64,000 nt of DNA from an uncultured Tenacibaculum sp. (GCA_937922085.1 CAKZVD010000027.1:1-64000); one strand, 5' to 3'; counted from the stretch's first letter, positions 1 through 9,241 are shown. Numbers and translations are program-made. The notes: a model not told the origin generated them from the sequence alone.

Positions 1-62
1 GTTGCTAAAAAAGCTACTGTTAATGTTATTATTATTCCTAATATTATTTTTACTGCTTTCAT
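1..62 (-). CDS. N-terminus of an unidentified membrane-anchored protein (cut by window edge)
   Basis: The minus strand opens with ATG at 62-60 and stays open to the window edge, giving about 20 residues beginning MKAVKIILGIIITL. This is a short basic start followed by a hydrophobic stretch, consistent with a membrane anchor or signal peptide. Many small flavobacterial SRPBCC-type proteins begin this way, but the fragment is too short to assign a family. It would be the next gene downstream of the MBL hydrolase on the same strand. Confidence 0.45.
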   Translation of the reverse strand, partial: MKAVKIILGIIITLTVAFLA

Positions 63-127
63 TTATTGATAAAATACTTTAAAATGGTATTATATAAACT
101 CTAAATATGTTCTTGTACAATCTAAAT

Positions 128-147
128 CAAGGGGTTTAAACCCCTTG
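128..147. repeat. perfect 20-bp palindrome downstream of the MBL hydrolase gene
   Basis: CAAGGGGTTTAAACCCCTTG is a perfect inverted repeat lying 10 bp beyond the stop of the minus-strand hydrolase gene. It could act as a terminator stem, but it has no strong U-tract. A related imperfect palindrome lies at 4872-4891 and a half-site at 27851-27862, so it may belong to a dispersed palindrome family. Confidence 0.5.
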
Positions 148-157
148 TTAATTTTAA

Positions 158-835
158 TTATATTTCTATTGACTCCCCTATTTCTAAAATCGTCAAATCT
201 TTTCCTGCTTCAGAAAAAGATTTTTTTGCTTCTTCTGTATCTATTGTTATTGGAGGAAATGTATTAAAATGACATCCAATAACCTGATTACATTCTACTA
301 AATCACTAGCAATAATTGCATCTTCAACTCCCATAGTAAAATTATCACCTATAGGAAAAATTGAAGCTGTTAGTTTTGTAGTCATCGGAATTAATTTCAT
401 ATCCATAGTAACAGCTGTGTCTCCTGCTACATATAATGATTTTTCATTAGCCGTTATTACAAAACCACCTGGTTGTCCTCCATACGTTCCATCTGCAAAA
501 GAAGAGGTATGAATTGCATTTACATACTTCGCAGAAAAATCAGCTGTTTTAAAAGTACCTCCATGATTTACAGGATGCCCTTTTAATTCTTTTGCTGCAT
601 AATATAGTATGATCTCATAATTCGAAACTATGGTTGCTCCTGTTCTTTTTGCAATTGTTTCTACATCTAACACATGATCTTGGTGTGCATGTGTAACCAA
701 AATATAATCTGCTTTTATAGTTTCTAAATTTATTGCTGATGCTAATGAATTTCCTGATATAAAAGGATCTATTAAAATATTTATTTCGTTAATTTCTATG
801 CTGAAACACGCATGACCGTAAAATGTAATTTTCAT
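158..835 (-). CDS. UPF0173-type metal-dependent hydrolase (MBL fold)
   Basis: This 225-residue protein has the metallo-beta-lactamase fold signature: the N-terminus MKITFYGHACFSIE, the metal-binding motif HAHQDH at residues 49-54, and later AGDTA (about 137-141) and a His in GCHFNTFPP (about 189-197). This matches the YtkL/UPF0173 family of predicted zinc-dependent hydrolases, whose substrate is unknown. It has no signal peptide, so it is probably cytoplasmic. It follows menA on the same strand after a 173-bp gap, so co-transcription is possible but not certain. The family call is firm; the reaction is not known. Confidence 0.9.
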   Translation of the reverse strand: MKITFYGHACFSIEINEINILIDPFISGNSLASAINLETIKADYILVTHAHQDHVLDVETIAKRTGATIVSNYEIILYYAAKELKGHPVNHGGTFKTADFSAKYVNAIHTSSFADGTYGGQPGGFVITANEKSLYVAGDTAVTMDMKLIPMTTKLTASIFPIGDNFTMGVEDAIIASDLVECNQVIGCHFNTFPPITIDTEEAKKSFSEAGKDLTILEIGESIEI

Positions 836-1008
836 TTTTGTTAGTTGTTTTTTCAGTTAACTTTTATCAATGATCAATCGTTTTATCTCTTAACAATTCT
901 TCTAGGACATTGAGTTAACTTGAAATGTTTTTTATTTATATAATCAGTGTTCTTTTAATTATTAACTAATAATTGTTTATTGATCACTGACAAACTGTGT
1001 TAGTAAAT

Positions 1009-1965
1009 TTACAAAACGATATTTCCCAAACCAAAAAGAATGGCAAATAGAAATGTACTTAATGCTACTTTTTTTAGTTCTCCATCTAGCAAAGCTTCTT
1101 CTTTATTTTTATACACAAAAAGTACATGTTTTATTAATGGCAAATAAGCTATTAAAAAAAGAAATTGAAACGGACTTCTAAAATGAACTACAATGTATAA
1201 TAATGCAAATAAGAATGATGATACGATTAAATAATAATGATAATATTTAGCAAACTCTGCACCTATTTTTACTACTAAAGTATTTTTATTTGCTTTTGCA
1301 TCATTTACACGATCTCGCATATTATTTAAATTTAATACTGCAGTACTTAACAAACCTACAGAAAAAGCAGGTAAGAAAATTGTAAAATTAATATCTTTTG
1401 TATACAAAAAATAAGTTCCTACGACAGATAATAACCCAAAAAAAAGAAATACAAATACGTCTCCAAATCCGCTATAACCATAAGCCGATTTGCCTACTGT
1501 ATATTTTATTGCTGCTACTATTGATGTTATTCCCAAACCAAAAAACAATAACGAGTATATAAAGTTTTCTTTACCAAAAGCAGTATAAATAAGTAATAAA
1601 GCTACAATTAGTGTTAGTATAGCTGTAATTATCATAGCGTTTTTCATCTGTTTTGGAGTAATAGCTCCTGATGCAACCATTCTAGCTTCTCCTTCTCTTT
1701 CTTTGTCTGTTCCTTTTATACCATCCCCGTAATCATTTGCAAAATTAGAAAGTACTTGAAAACCTATCGTTGTTAAAATTGCTAACCAAAAAATTAAACT
1801 TTGGTATAAAGGAATTCTGCTTACACATATTGTAGTATCAAAATATTTTTCATGAATAGGTAAAAAACTATCATAAGAACCTAAATATGCGCCTACTATA
1901 ATTCCAGAAACAGATAATGGTAACGTACGTAACCTTGCTGCTTTTATATAACTTTTTACATCCAT
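1009..1965 (-). CDS. menA: 1,4-dihydroxy-2-naphthoate polyprenyltransferase
   Basis: This integral membrane UbiA-family prenyltransferase of 318 residues attaches the polyprenyl tail to 1,4-dihydroxy-2-naphthoate in menaquinone synthesis. The first Mg-diphosphate motif is NDYGDGIKGTD (residues 77-87), preceded by the conserved N-terminal AARLRTLPLS. The second Asp-rich motif is NNMRDRVNDAKANK (about 214-227). Eight or so hydrophobic segments are visible. Its start overlaps the end of the upstream PH-domain gene by 10 bp, so the two are translationally coupled. Being close to the Fe-S membrane oxidoreductase fits a menaquinone-linked cluster. Confidence 0.93.
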   Translation of the reverse strand: MDVKSYIKAARLRTLPLSVSGIIVGAYLGSYDSFLPIHEKYFDTTICVSRIPLYQSLIFWLAILTTIGFQVLSNFANDYGDGIKGTDKEREGEARMVASGAITPKQMKNAMIITAILTLIVALLLIYTAFGKENFIYSLLFFGLGITSIVAAIKYTVGKSAYGYSGFGDVFVFLFFGLLSVVGTYFLYTKDINFTIFLPAFSVGLLSTAVLNLNNMRDRVNDAKANKNTLVVKIGAEFAKYYHYYLIVSSFLFALLYIVVHFRSPFQFLFLIAYLPLIKHVLFVYKNKEEALLDGELKKVALSTFLFAILFGLGNIVL

Positions 1966-3449
1966 TTTTCTGTGCTTTTTTCTACTTTGTATAACATATA
2001 ATTATAGATATTCATTGCTCTATTATAAGGCACACATGGAATTTTAATTTTTCCTGATGCCGTTTGTAAAACAATATCTGTAATGTTTCTTCTTTTTTGA
2101 AAAATTGTTTGCTTCAATTTTATATTCTGAATTTTAAAAATTTCTAAATACGTGTAATGTGTTTCTATAGCTCCGTTACCTACTAGTATCAAATTTTCTG
2201 AAACTTTAAAAAATGTCTTCTTTATTTTTTTATAGGCGATAAAAAGAAATAAAGGAATTAGTATTAAATTAAAATATAGAAACTGTAAACCATTAAAAAT
2301 AAACAGTAAGAATACATTAATTAATAGAACCCATAGTATCTTTTTTAATACCGTTCTAAATTTATAATATGCATGTGGATATTCTTTTTCAGAATTAATG
2401 AATTCACTTGTTTTAAATAAGGTATCTTTTATTTTCTCTAATTGAAAATCTTTACAACCAACGATCTTAATTAGTTTTTCTTTTTTCTTTTTTACTTTTC
2501 CACTAATTGCTTGTTTAAAAACTACATATGAAATACCTAATCTTCTTTTTAATGGATTTGTTGAAATTGTAATACTTTGAACTTTTCCTTTTTTTAAAAC
2601 AATCATTTTTTTATTAATCAGTCCTTGTTTAATTTCAAAGGCATCATGTTTTATAAAAAAACGTAAATTAAAATGAAATAAGATTATCCTAATAAATGAG
2701 CTTATGATAGCTATAATTACTAATAAAAATAATAAGGTTCCTACTATAAATAGGCTTCCAAATATAAACTCTCTACTTTCTTTTAAGTAATTTTTTAAAG
2801 TATCTTCATTTATAAAACTTTTAAAAATGTCTTCTAATTGCTGATAAAAACCAAGTAATACACCTAAAAAAAGTAACAAACTCTGTAAATGATTTTCTGA
2901 AAAACCTACCTTTAATAAACTTTTAGTATCTATGTTTAATAAAGGATATATTATTTCCTCTTTGGTTTCCTCATTACTGTTCTTAGTTGATATCCTTTCT
3001 TTTAATGCTTTTGCTTCTTCTAATGACAAAGCTTTAATTGAAATTTCTGTTTTATTAGAGCCCGCAGTTTCTAAACTTACTTCATAGACATTTATAATTT
3101 GCTGAATTAAATTTTGAGAAAAATTAATATTCTGAATTCTATCAAATGAAATAGAAGTGTTTTTTTTAGAAAAAATTCCTTTTTTTAGAATAAAGTTACT
3201 TCCTTCAATTTTAAACTGAAAGTTTCTAAACAATAAATAAGATCTAATTAATAAGAAAATAAACAAACCAATAATAGCAACTATAAGGTATGTTTTATTA
3301 AGATGAGTAAACTTTGATATTCTTGTTATTAATAACAAAAAAATTACCCATGTTTTTTTTAAAATGTTAATTAAGAGGTTTCCATAAATAACAATAATTC
3401 CTTTTGAAGATTGCCTAGAAAACTCAGAAAAACCAATTACTTTATCCAT
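1956..3449 (-). CDS. PH-domain membrane protein, YdbT-like (DUF304/bPH2)
   Basis: This 497-residue protein has hydrophobic segments near residues 25-45, 52-72, 188-206, 228-255 and 370-405. Between them lie repeated bacterial PH domains, recognisable from strings such as FDRIQNINFSQNLIQ (about 102-116) and KGKVQSITISTNPLKRRLG. This matches the YdbT family, which usually sits next to a smaller YdbS partner, as here. The molecular function is unknown; a role in envelope homeostasis is an inference from the Firmicutes homologues. It overlaps the upstream partner by 8 bp and menA by 10 bp. Confidence 0.82.
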   Translation of the reverse strand: MDKVIGFSEFSRQSSKGIIVIYGNLLINILKKTWVIFLLLITRISKFTHLNKTYLIVAIIGLFIFLLIRSYLLFRNFQFKIEGSNFILKKGIFSKKNTSISFDRIQNINFSQNLIQQIINVYEVSLETAGSNKTEISIKALSLEEAKALKERISTKNSNEETKEEIIYPLLNIDTKSLLKVGFSENHLQSLLLFLGVLLGFYQQLEDIFKSFINEDTLKNYLKESREFIFGSLFIVGTLLFLLVIIAIISSFIRIILFHFNLRFFIKHDAFEIKQGLINKKMIVLKKGKVQSITISTNPLKRRLGISYVVFKQAISGKVKKKKEKLIKIVGCKDFQLEKIKDTLFKTSEFINSEKEYPHAYYKFRTVLKKILWVLLINVFLLFIFNGLQFLYFNLILIPLFLFIAYKKIKKTFFKVSENLILVGNGAIETHYTYLEIFKIQNIKLKQTIFQKRRNITDIVLQTASGKIKIPCVPYNRAMNIYNYMLYKVEKSTEKWM

Positions 3450-3951
3450 TAATTTTCTGACTAATAAACTCTTTTATTTGAAGTGCTTTTTCTTTAGTAA
3501 TGCCTTTTATTTCTAAATCGTCACTACTATCTCCTGCTGTAAAAACGCTTATCGTTGCTAATTTAAATAATCTAGAAAAAATACCTTCTTCAATTTCTAT
3601 ATGCTGAATTCTAGAAAAAGGTACCGTTACCATTTTTTCTATAAAAACACCACTTTTATAAGAAATATCCTTATCTCTTATTGCAAACTTTCTTTTAGGA
3701 AAACCTATTATTAGTAAAATAAAAACACTGATTATAAATAGGATAAAAACAAAATAAAAAACACCTGTATATTCAGGCATTTTTTTTGTGATTACTTTCT
3801 CTGTAAAAAGAAAAAAAAGTAGTGATGCTATAATAAAATAACAAAATGTGTTTAACAATAGTACTTTTAAGTATTTCTTCTCTACTTTTTTAAAAATAAT
3901 CTCTGTTATATCTGGTAAGTTTATAATTTCATTATTTTGAAATTGAATCAT
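3442..3951 (-). CDS. PH-domain membrane protein, YdbS-like
   Basis: This 169-residue protein has two hydrophobic segments (about 28-50 and 62-84) followed by one bacterial PH domain. The characteristic stretch VPFSRIQHIEIEEGIFSR lies around residues 115-132. It is the small partner of the YdbT-like protein immediately downstream, and the reading frames overlap by 8 bp. It starts 7 bp from the stop of the upstream CCG-domain gene, so the genes form a tight operon. No enzymatic residues are visible. Confidence 0.82.
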   Translation of the reverse strand: MIQFQNNEIINLPDITEIIFKKVEKKYLKVLLLNTFCYFIIASLLFFLFTEKVITKKMPEYTGVFYFVFILFIISVFILLIIGFPKRKFAIRDKDISYKSGVFIEKMVTVPFSRIQHIEIEEGIFSRLFKLATISVFTAGDSSDDLEIKGITKEKALQIKEFISQKING

Positions 3952-3958
3952 CTAAAAG

Positions 3959-4738
3959 TTATAGGTTATTAGCTTCTGCTATTAATTCTGCAATATCTTT
4001 TACTACAATTTGATCTTCCTTTAAATGAAACTTCACTCCATCTGTCATCATTGTATTACAGTAAGGACAACCTGTAGCTATAATTTCAGGATTCGTTTCT
4101 AAAGCATCTTTAGTTCTTAAAACATTAATATCTAAATCTCCTTTTTCTGGTTCTTTAAACATTTGCGCTCCTCCTGCTCCACAACATAAAGCTGTAGATT
4201 TATGACGCTTCATTTCTGTTGGTTTTACTCCTAACCGACGAATTAAATCACGTGGAGTTTCATATACATCATTTGCGCGTCCTAAATAACATGGATCATG
4301 ATAGGTTAATCTTTTTCCTTTTAAATTTTCACCTTCTATGGTTAATCTACCATCTGCGATTAACTTATTAATGTATTGTGTATGATGATATACCTTATAA
4401 TTACCTCCTAAACTAGGGTATTCATTTTTAAACGTATTAAAAGAGTGAGGATCGCAAGTAACAATCGTCTTTACTTCATATGCATTCAAAATTTCAATGT
4501 TTGTCATTGCTTGCATCTGAAATAAAAATTCATTTCCTGCTCTTTTAGCTGCATCTCCTGTAGAACTTTCTTCAGTACCTAATACTGCAAAGTCTACATT
4601 TGCTTGGTGTAATATTTTTACAAACGATCTTGTTATTTTTTTAGCTCTATCATCATAACTTCCTGCTGCTCCTACCCAAAACAACACTTCTGGTTGTTTG
4701 CCTTGAGCCATCATATCTGCCATTGTTGGTACGTTCAT
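3959..4738 (-). CDS. CCG-domain Fe-S protein (heterodisulfide-reductase-type subunit)
   Basis: This soluble 259-residue protein has two cysteine-rich CCG domains: CDPHSF and HDPCYLGR plus CCGAGG in the first part, then CPYCNTMM near the C-terminus. Such domains bind a non-cubane or [4Fe-4S] cluster in HdrB, GlcF/LutA and the C-terminus of ETF:menaquinone oxidoreductases. The adjacent upstream gene on this strand encodes the membrane/ferredoxin part, so the two probably form a split membrane oxidoreductase linked to menaquinone. The partner and donor (possibly EtfAB) are inferred from context. Confidence 0.85.
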   Translation of the reverse strand: MNVPTMADMMAQGKQPEVLFWVGAAGSYDDRAKKITRSFVKILHQANVDFAVLGTEESSTGDAAKRAGNEFLFQMQAMTNIEILNAYEVKTIVTCDPHSFNTFKNEYPSLGGNYKVYHHTQYINKLIADGRLTIEGENLKGKRLTYHDPCYLGRANDVYETPRDLIRRLGVKPTEMKRHKSTALCCGAGGAQMFKEPEKGDLDINVLRTKDALETNPEIIATGCPYCNTMMTDGVKFHLKEDQIVVKDIAELIAEANNL

Positions 4739-4761
4739 AATTAATTTTGAATTTTGAAGTC

Positions 4762-4795
4762 ACGAGTTATGAATTATTAACAATTCATAACTCGT
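4762..4795. repeat. 14-bp inverted repeat between the two Fe-S genes
   Basis: ACGAGTTATGAATT (4762-4775) and AATTCATAACTCGT (4782-4795) are perfect arms with a 6-base loop in the 174-bp gap between the ferredoxin-type and CCG-type genes. There is no U-tract, so it is more likely an mRNA-processing or stability hairpin, or a dispersed palindromic repeat, than a full terminator. Confidence 0.6.
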
Positions 4796-4871
4796 AATTA
4801 TAAATTAATATTTTTTTTTATTATTATTTCTAAGTTCTTTAACAACTTAGAACTTGATGATCTTTTGAAAT

Positions 4872-4891
4872 CAATGGGTTAAAATCCATTG
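4872..4891. repeat. imperfect 20-bp palindrome, relative of the one at 128-147
   Basis: CAATGGGTTAAAATCCATTG has perfect 6-base outer arms and an AT-rich centre. It has the same outline as the palindrome at 128-147 (CAAGGGG-TTTAAA-CCCCTTG). It lies 22 bp after the stop of the minus-strand Fe-S gene, a comparable position relative to a gene end. Confidence 0.45.
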
Positions 4892-4912
4892 TTAGACAAT
4901 TATTTTAAATAA

Positions 4913-6226
4913 CTATTCGTCTTTCCAGTTTAATCTATCCATTTGGCTATACTGCCAAGGTGCTCCGTTATTTTCGATGTTAGTCATCATCATGTTCAAT
5001 TCTTGCGGTGCAGCAGATTCTTCCATTACTAAATACCTACGCATATCCATAATAATTGACAATGGATCGATACCTATAGGACATTCTTGTACACAAGCAT
5101 TACAACTTGTACACGCCCATAATTCTTCACGTGAAATATAATCATCTAATAACTGCTTTCCGTCTGGCTTAAATTCACCTTCATTAGCATCAATGTTTTT
5201 ACCTACTTCTTCTAAACGATCACGAGTATCCATCATAATCTTACGAGGCGATAATTTTTTTCCTGTTAAATTTGCCGGACAAGATGAAGTACATCTACCA
5301 CATTCTGTACAAGTATATGAATTCATTAACTGAACCCAATTTAAATCTGTTACATCTGAAGCTCCAAATTTTTCTGGTACTTCTTCTTCTGCTCCATCTG
5401 CAGGCATTGCATAAGGATCCGCATCTGGATCCATCATCATTTTAACCTCGTTTGTTACAGATTCTAAATTTGTAAGCTGTCCTTTTGGTTTTAAGTTCGC
5501 AAAATAGGTATTAGGAAAAGCTAATAAAATGTGTAAATGCTTTGAATAGTATAAATAATTTAAGAATGCTAAAATTCCGATAATATGTAACCACCAAGCT
5601 GTTCTTTCAATAGTATGCAATGCTTCTGTAGAATATCCATCAAACCAAGGTGCTATAAATTGAGATATAACATTTCCCATTCCTGCTTCTTGAAAATGAG
5701 TATCTGTAGCATTCATCACTAAAAATAAGGTCATCAATACAATTTCAAAGTATAAAATAATATTCCCATCATTTTTAGGCCATCCTTCCATTTCTTTATT
5801 CCAGAAACGCTTTACTTTTTCTATATTTCTTCTAAACCAAAAAATAATAACCGCTACTAACACTAAAAATGCTAAAACTTCAAAATTTCCAATTAAAAAA
5901 CCATAAAAACTTCCTAACGGCTTACTAAAAATTCTATGAGTTCCGAATAAACCATCGATAACGATTTCGAGAACTTCCATGTTAATTAAAATGAAACCTA
6001 CATATACAACAACATGTAATATTCCTGATACTGGACGACGAACCATTTTATATTGGCCTAAAGCTATTTTAGCCATGTTTTTCCATCGTTCAGGTTTTCT
6101 ATCTGATCTGTCTACATCTTTACCTAGCTTAATATTTCGAATTAACTTTCGAACATTCATTACGAAATAACCTATTCCTGCTACTAAAATTACTGCAAAA
6201 AAGATGTTTGATACGTATTTCTCCAT
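4913..6226 (-). CDS. membrane Fe-S oxidoreductase: NarI-like cytochrome/membrane domain plus two [4Fe-4S] sites
   Basis: This 437-residue protein has five or so membrane segments (about 7-25, 66-88, 108-128, 157-175 and 212-232). A soluble domain follows with two ferredoxin motifs, CTECGRCTSSCP (about 306-317) and CTSCNACVQECP (about 371-382). This architecture is the N-terminal two thirds of HdrE/HdrC-like or ETF:menaquinone-oxidoreductase-like proteins; the CCG domains are on the next gene. Histidines in the membrane segments could ligate haem b. The likely role is passing electrons from a soluble flavoprotein into menaquinone, which is inference. It lies 15 bp after the AhpD-like gene. Confidence 0.85.
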   Translation of the reverse strand: MEKYVSNIFFAVILVAGIGYFVMNVRKLIRNIKLGKDVDRSDRKPERWKNMAKIALGQYKMVRRPVSGILHVVVYVGFILINMEVLEIVIDGLFGTHRIFSKPLGSFYGFLIGNFEVLAFLVLVAVIIFWFRRNIEKVKRFWNKEMEGWPKNDGNIILYFEIVLMTLFLVMNATDTHFQEAGMGNVISQFIAPWFDGYSTEALHTIERTAWWLHIIGILAFLNYLYYSKHLHILLAFPNTYFANLKPKGQLTNLESVTNEVKMMMDPDADPYAMPADGAEEEVPEKFGASDVTDLNWVQLMNSYTCTECGRCTSSCPANLTGKKLSPRKIMMDTRDRLEEVGKNIDANEGEFKPDGKQLLDDYISREELWACTSCNACVQECPIGIDPLSIIMDMRRYLVMEESAAPQELNMMMTNIENNGAPWQYSQMDRLNWKDE

Positions 6227-6241
6227 TTGTTATTGTTAGTT

Positions 6242-6844
6242 TTATTGATGTTTCCAATTATCTCCATCAGAGCTATTAGGTGATAACCCTAAAATATCTC
6301 CTTCGGTACTTACTCCTAAACCTAAAACGGTTCTATTTGCATAGTTAAAATAACTAACTACTTGATTAATTTCAAGTATTTCGCCATCTGTTAAACCGCT
6401 TTCCTTTAACTTTTCAATTGCTTCTTTTTGTAGATCTGAAGGATTTTTTGTCAACTCCTTCGCATATCTCAGTCCTTCTTTATAAGAAGTTTTCTCAAAA
6501 GAATTATATGAATCCTCTTCTAAACTCTTTCTAATTTCTAAAGCTTTAGTATCATCTTTCAATAATCTTTTCAATCCTTCAAAATGATGTTCTATGCAAT
6601 ATTCGCAGTTATTAAGCATACTTACATACACTCCTATAGTTTCTAAAAACCATTTAGGTAATGTATTTTCACTACTATGTAAAACATTTTTATAAATAGC
6701 CATATGCCCTACCATTGTATGCGGACGCAAGCTATGAATCCCCATTATATTATCTACATTATTATTAGGTCCGGTAACCTTTTCGTATAACCTTTTTAAT
6801 TTACCTTTTGCATTTTCAAAAGAAATAACTTCTATCCAACTCAT
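6242..6844 (-). CDS. carboxymuconolactone decarboxylase/AhpD-like peroxidase-related protein
   Basis: This 200-residue all-helical protein has the AhpD-type redox motif CEYCIEHH (about residues 80-87): a CxxC followed by the conserved histidine. The pattern matches the peroxidase-related subgroup of the CMD family. Its start codon overlaps the stop of the MCE gene by 1 bp and its end lies 15 bp from the Fe-S gene, so it is inside the operon. A thiol-redox activity is predicted from the motif; the physiological partner is unknown. Confidence 0.85.
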   Translation of the reverse strand: MSWIEVISFENAKGKLKRLYEKVTGPNNNVDNIMGIHSLRPHTMVGHMAIYKNVLHSSENTLPKWFLETIGVYVSMLNNCEYCIEHHFEGLKRLLKDDTKALEIRKSLEEDSYNSFEKTSYKEGLRYAKELTKNPSDLQKEAIEKLKESGLTDGEILEINQVVSYFNYANRTVLGLGVSTEGDILGLSPNSSDGDNWKHQ

Positions 6845-7815
6845 TATTTATTACTCACATTCTTTTGGTTACTATCTTTATTATAAGGCTTTGGTTTTTT
6901 ACCAAATAAAGAAAAATGTACAAACCTCTTTGGGTTCAACTTCATTTCTCTTAATAATTCTTCCATTTCTTTGGTAGCATTTGCTAAATTAGTGTATAAC
7001 TTTTCATCAGTCATTAACTTACCTACGGTACCTTTACCACTTTTAATTCCGGCAACTAAACCATTTACATTGTTAACTGTAGTTTCTAATTGTTTTATGG
7101 TACCTCCCAAATCAGCTTTTGCTAAATCTTCTGATACTTTTGAAAAATTCTCAGTAATTTTTTTAGTATTAGCTACAGTTTCATCTATATTTATTTTATT
7201 ATCTGCTAATAACTTATTCATAGAAAACAACATAGAGTTCACTCTTTTCATTGTAGATTCAAACCCTACAATTGTATTATTTAAACTTTCTCTTGCTTGT
7301 TTATTTAATGTTTGATTTAATCCTGTTACCAAAGAATCTACATGTACTAATACATTTTCTACTTTAGCTTGTATTGGATTTAATTTTTCTCCTACAGAAG
7401 AAAATAAGTCAGACTCAATATCTCCTTGTAAATAATCGCCAGAAACAGCTATATTTCCTTCATAATTTGGGATAATAGCTAAATTTTGCCCTCCCATTAA
7501 ACCAGCTGAGTATATTTTTGCGATACTTTTCTTCGAAAATTCAAAGTTATCATTTAAAGATATCCTTACCAATAATTTACCTCTTTTATCTGGTTGTTGA
7601 TTAAATGTGATTTGGTCTACCTTACCTACTTGTAGTCCATTTATAGTTACAACACTGGCTTCACTTAAACCATTAATATTTTGATATTCAACAAAAAAGT
7701 AACGTGAAGTAGGACTAAAAACATTTTGTCCTTTTAAATAGTTATACCCCCACACTCCAAGGGCTATTATTATTAATGCTACAATTCCTGTTTTAAGTTC
7801 TTTCGACATAGACAA
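6844..7815 (-). CDS. MlaD/MCE-domain lipid-transport protein
   Basis: This 323-residue protein has a single N-terminal membrane anchor (about residues 8-25). An MCE domain follows (about 38-115), with the family pattern VEYQNINGLSEASVVTINGLQVGKV. The rest is a long helical region (about 140-290). MCE proteins form periplasmic rings or tunnels that carry phospholipids between the inner and outer membranes. There are no permease or ATPase genes next to it, which is usual in Bacteroidetes. It lies between the amidase gene and the AhpD-like gene on the same strand, and opposite the LptD-like gene, in an outer-membrane biogenesis neighbourhood. Confidence 0.9.
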   Translation of the reverse strand: MSMSKELKTGIVALIIIALGVWGYNYLKGQNVFSPTSRYFFVEYQNINGLSEASVVTINGLQVGKVDQITFNQQPDKRGKLLVRISLNDNFEFSKKSIAKIYSAGLMGGQNLAIIPNYEGNIAVSGDYLQGDIESDLFSSVGEKLNPIQAKVENVLVHVDSLVTGLNQTLNKQARESLNNTIVGFESTMKRVNSMLFSMNKLLADNKINIDETVANTKKITENFSKVSEDLAKADLGGTIKQLETTVNNVNGLVAGIKSGKGTVGKLMTDEKLYTNLANATKEMEELLREMKLNPKRFVHFSLFGKKPKPYNKDSNQKNVSNK

Positions 7816-7876
7816 AGATTAACAAACAACGAAATTACTAATTATTTTTGGGAGATTAGATTAGATTTTTTCTAAA

Positions 7877-9241
7877 TTACCTTTTTCTTAAAGCTTCTCG
7901 TACTGAAATTTTTTCTCCGTTTTCAAAAGCCACAATAAAACACCCTTTATGTCCTGCTTTCGTTGCTTTCTTTAAATTCCTTTTTGTTTCTGCAAGATTT
8001 GATGAACTTCCATAATAATATTTAAAGTAGTCATCTATTACGATAACCTCAACATCTTCTAAACCTCTAAAATTAAAATTATCATCTGTTAAATACTCCC
8101 TAGATGCAGCTATTTGAACTTTAAATTCAATTATTGAAGCTTCAATAATCTTCTTTGAATTCGGTTTTTTTGGTGTTTCAGGCTTTTCTACTTTAGTTAC
8201 TACCTTTTCTTCTACTTTAACTTTTGTTTTAGTTTTTACAGGAGCTGGCTTTTTAGCTTTTTCTTGAACTACAACTGGAGTTTGTTTTTTAACTACTTTA
8301 GGTTCAACCTTAGGTATTTTCTTTTTTTGTACGTCTTTATCTTTTATGGGTGTTTTCTTTACCCTTTCATATACTACTTCTCTTTTAGTTACTGTAGTAA
8401 TATTTTTATTAGTACTAGTTGCTGTCTTTTTTTTGTTTTGAACTGTGTTTAACTTTTGTAAATCAATATATTTTTCTATCGATTTAGCTATAGCAGCTGC
8501 CATTCTTAATTGACCAGCTCTAGAATTTAAAAACCTACCTTCTGCCTTATTTGTTAAAAAACCTAATTCAATTAAAACACTTGGCATCACAGTTTCTCTA
8601 AGTACTAAGAAATTATTTTGCTTTACACTTCTGTCATATCTCTTTGCATTTGAGAAATTATTTTGAACTAAATCTGCAAAAGCAAGACTCTCATCTAAAT
8701 TCTCTTCTTGTAACATTGATAAACTTATTACCGATTCTGGTGAATTAGGATCGTAATCATAATTTTTCTTATAATCATCTTCTAATAGAATTACGGCATT
8801 TTCTCGTTTTGCTATTTCTAAGTTTTCTTTGTTTCCACTTAAACCCAAAACAAAAGTACCTGCTCCAAAAGCTTTTGCTTTCCTATAAGAATCACAGTGA
8901 ACAGACACAAACAAATCTGCTTTATTGTCATTTGCAATTTTAGCCCTATTATGTAATTCAACAAACACATCTTTACTTCTTGTGTAAATTACATTAATAT
9001 CATCATTGTTACTTTTCAGTTTTTTTCCTATTTCCAAAATAACTTTTAATGCTATTTTCGATTCTTTATATCCATTTCCTAAATTACCAGGATCTTTTCC
9101 TCCATGACCTGCATCTAATACAACTGTGTATTTTTTTTGCGCATAAACATTTTGTATACTATTTATTGTACAGAATAAAAACAGTATAAAAACTGTAGTT
9201 ATCCTATTAATATTATATTTGCGGAATTTTAAGATTTTCAT
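7877..9241 (-). CDS. N-acetylmuramoyl-L-alanine amidase with C-terminal SPOR-like region
   Basis: This 454-residue protein has an N-terminal signal segment ending near AQ (residues 34-35). An Amidase_3 zinc domain follows (about 38-260) with VLDAGHGGKDPG, SVHCD and the catalytic-site stretch VLIELGFLTN. After it come a Lys/Pro/Val-rich linker (about 265-365) and a C-terminal region (about 375-454) resembling a SPOR peptidoglycan-binding domain. It cleaves the bond between MurNAc and the stem peptide, most likely in the periplasm at the septum. It is the first gene of the minus-strand cluster, with a good promoter at 9311-9340. Confidence 0.92.
   Translation of the reverse strand: MKILKFRKYNINRITTVFILFLFCTINSIQNVYAQKKYTVVLDAGHGGKDPGNLGNGYKESKIALKVILEIGKKLKSNNDDINVIYTRSKDVFVELHNRAKIANDNKADLFVSVHCDSYRKAKAFGAGTFVLGLSGNKENLEIAKRENAVILLEDDYKKNYDYDPNSPESVISLSMLQEENLDESLAFADLVQNNFSNAKRYDRSVKQNNFLVLRETVMPSVLIELGFLTNKAEGRFLNSRAGQLRMAAAIAKSIEKYIDLQKLNTVQNKKKTATSTNKNITTVTKREVVYERVKKTPIKDKDVQKKKIPKVEPKVVKKQTPVVVQEKAKKPAPVKTKTKVKVEEKVVTKVEKPETPKKPNSKKIIEASIIEFKVQIAASREYLTDDNFNFRGLEDVEVIVIDDYFKYYYGSSSNLAETKRNLKKATKAGHKGCFIVAFENGEKISVREALRKR

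Noticed and set aside
4180..4190. CACAACATAA inside the CCG-domain gene, identical to the LytTR box.
   Set aside because: Single copy, within coding sequence (the CCG cysteines), with no second box 21 bp away.
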